From Dehalococcoidia bacterium (GTDB lineage Bacteria > Chloroflexota > Dehalococcoidia > CAUJGQ01): 53,402 bases of DNA. A model generated the notes under the pieces. That model saw nothing but the letters and a program-made list of their open reading frames with translations. It ran no database searches and was not told where the DNA came from. Positions 53,158 through 53,402 of the stretch are shown piece by piece. Made by a program: the position numbers and the translations under genes. Location: the NCBI GenBank assembly GCA_035310145.1, contig DATGEL010000084.1:1-53402 (forward strand), written 5' to 3'. Position 1 is the stretch's first letter; the number at the start of each line of letters is the position of its first letter.

Positions 53158-53396
53158 CTCCGCTGGTCATAGGGGGCACGCCCCCTGTCACCCCCGAATG
53201 TGAAGTCCGCTGCGCGGACGATGATTTCACTGCGGGCCTCACGCTTGCCTCGAAGAGCTCCGCTGGTCGTACGGGGCGAACCCCCTGTCACCCCCAAATC
53301 TGGCGCGGCCGGTGGCCGCGGTGCTTGCACCGTCGGGCTTCCGCCCTTCGCCGGCCAGCTCCGCTGGGCGTAGGGGACACGCCCCCTGTCACCCCC
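53158..53396. repeat. Three 38-bp palindromic direct repeats at about 100-bp spacing
   Basis: CTCCGCTGGTCRTAGGGGGC then ACGCCCCCTGTCACCCCC (consensus) occurs at 53158-53195, 53258-53295 and 53359-53396. Starts are 100 and 101 bases apart. Each copy contains a GGGG...CCCC palindrome. The 62-63 base spacers differ in sequence, but each contains its own hairpins (GTCCGC/GCGGAC; GCGGCC/GGCCGC; GGTGC/GCACC). The array may continue beyond the window. The first copy overlaps the leader of the nnr gene. Confidence 0.8.
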
Positions 53397-53402
53397 GCTG
53401 GG

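Noticed and set aside
53158-53396. CRISPR array
   Set aside because: Only three degenerate 38-bp units with 62-63 base spacers that are themselves self-complementary; no cas genes. Better described as a palindromic repeat array.

Overview
This 53.4 kb window is GC-rich (roughly two thirds G+C by eye), densely coded bacterial chromosome. The gene set includes OpcA-Zwf-Gnd-fused Tal/Pgi-Tkt, crotonyl-CoA carboxylase/reductase with a stand-alone mutase large subunit, a large ATPase-LuxR regulator, TSUP plus DUF1634, DUF3500 and a B12-binding-type radical SAM protein. Together with families of palindromic C/G-rich intergenic repeats, it fits a Chloroflexota-like lineage (Thermomicrobia or related soil groups) better than an actinobacterium. 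That assignment is inference; there is no rRNA or tRNA in the window to test it.

Layout. 1-600: 3' end of an IS3-family element interrupting a DUF4367-like gene. 806-3914 (minus): ccr and a methylmalonyl-CoA-mutase-type large subunit, with a decayed dehydrogenase remnant upstream. 4689-7112: LuxR-type regulator. 7227-8123: sseA. 8228-10333 (minus): isocitrate-lyase/PEP-mutase family protein and DUF3500 protein, divergent from a Rieske oxygenase (10477-11814). 11946-13786 (minus): ilvE-like aminotransferase overlapping a PH-domain membrane protein, divergent from a metallo-beta-lactamase-fold hydrolase. 15030-16645 (minus): MFS exporter and a 3-Cys ferredoxin. 16841-20390: small membrane protein, holA, an unknown minus-strand protein, proB. 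20401-30689 (minus): a seven-gene pentose-phosphate/glycolysis cluster running tkt, tal-pgi, gnd, zwf, opcA, pgl, carboxymuconolactone-decarboxylase-like protein. 30980-34282 (minus): a small protein and a FliA/WhiG-type sigma factor, then DUF1634 and TSUP. 34504-37830: ABC sugar importer (two permeases and a binding lipoprotein, no ATPase). 38390-40540: PAS-GAF-GAF NarL-family-type histidine kinase. 40646-43294: two tandem paralogous Rieske oxygenases. 43343-44542 (minus): MetE-fold protein. 44752-47665 (minus): csoR and a Cu-type P1B ATPase with a CPD membrane motif. 47872-53150: HAD hydrolase, radical SAM protein, ECF sigma factor and bifunctional NAD(P)HX repair enzyme. The right edge holds three copies of a palindromic repeat at about 100-bp spacing.

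How the genes work together. The central cluster makes NADPH and interconverts sugar phosphates: Zwf with its assembly factor OpcA, Pgl, Gnd, transketolase, and transaldolase fused to glucose-6-phosphate isomerase. The ABC importer could feed it. Ccr and the mutase interconvert short acyl-CoAs. The csoR/ATPase pair forms a self-regulated metal-efflux operon with a visible operator over its promoter. Three Rieske oxygenases and a ferredoxin suggest oxidative attack on aromatic or methoxylated compounds, but no reductase is present.

The most unusual observation is one dispersed repeat, about 65 bp long, that sits in the same reading frame inside two unrelated membrane-protein genes (15714-15781 and 33354-33420). 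It adds similar Pro/Gly/Glu-rich peptides to both, and a third copy supplies the C-terminus of the first protein.
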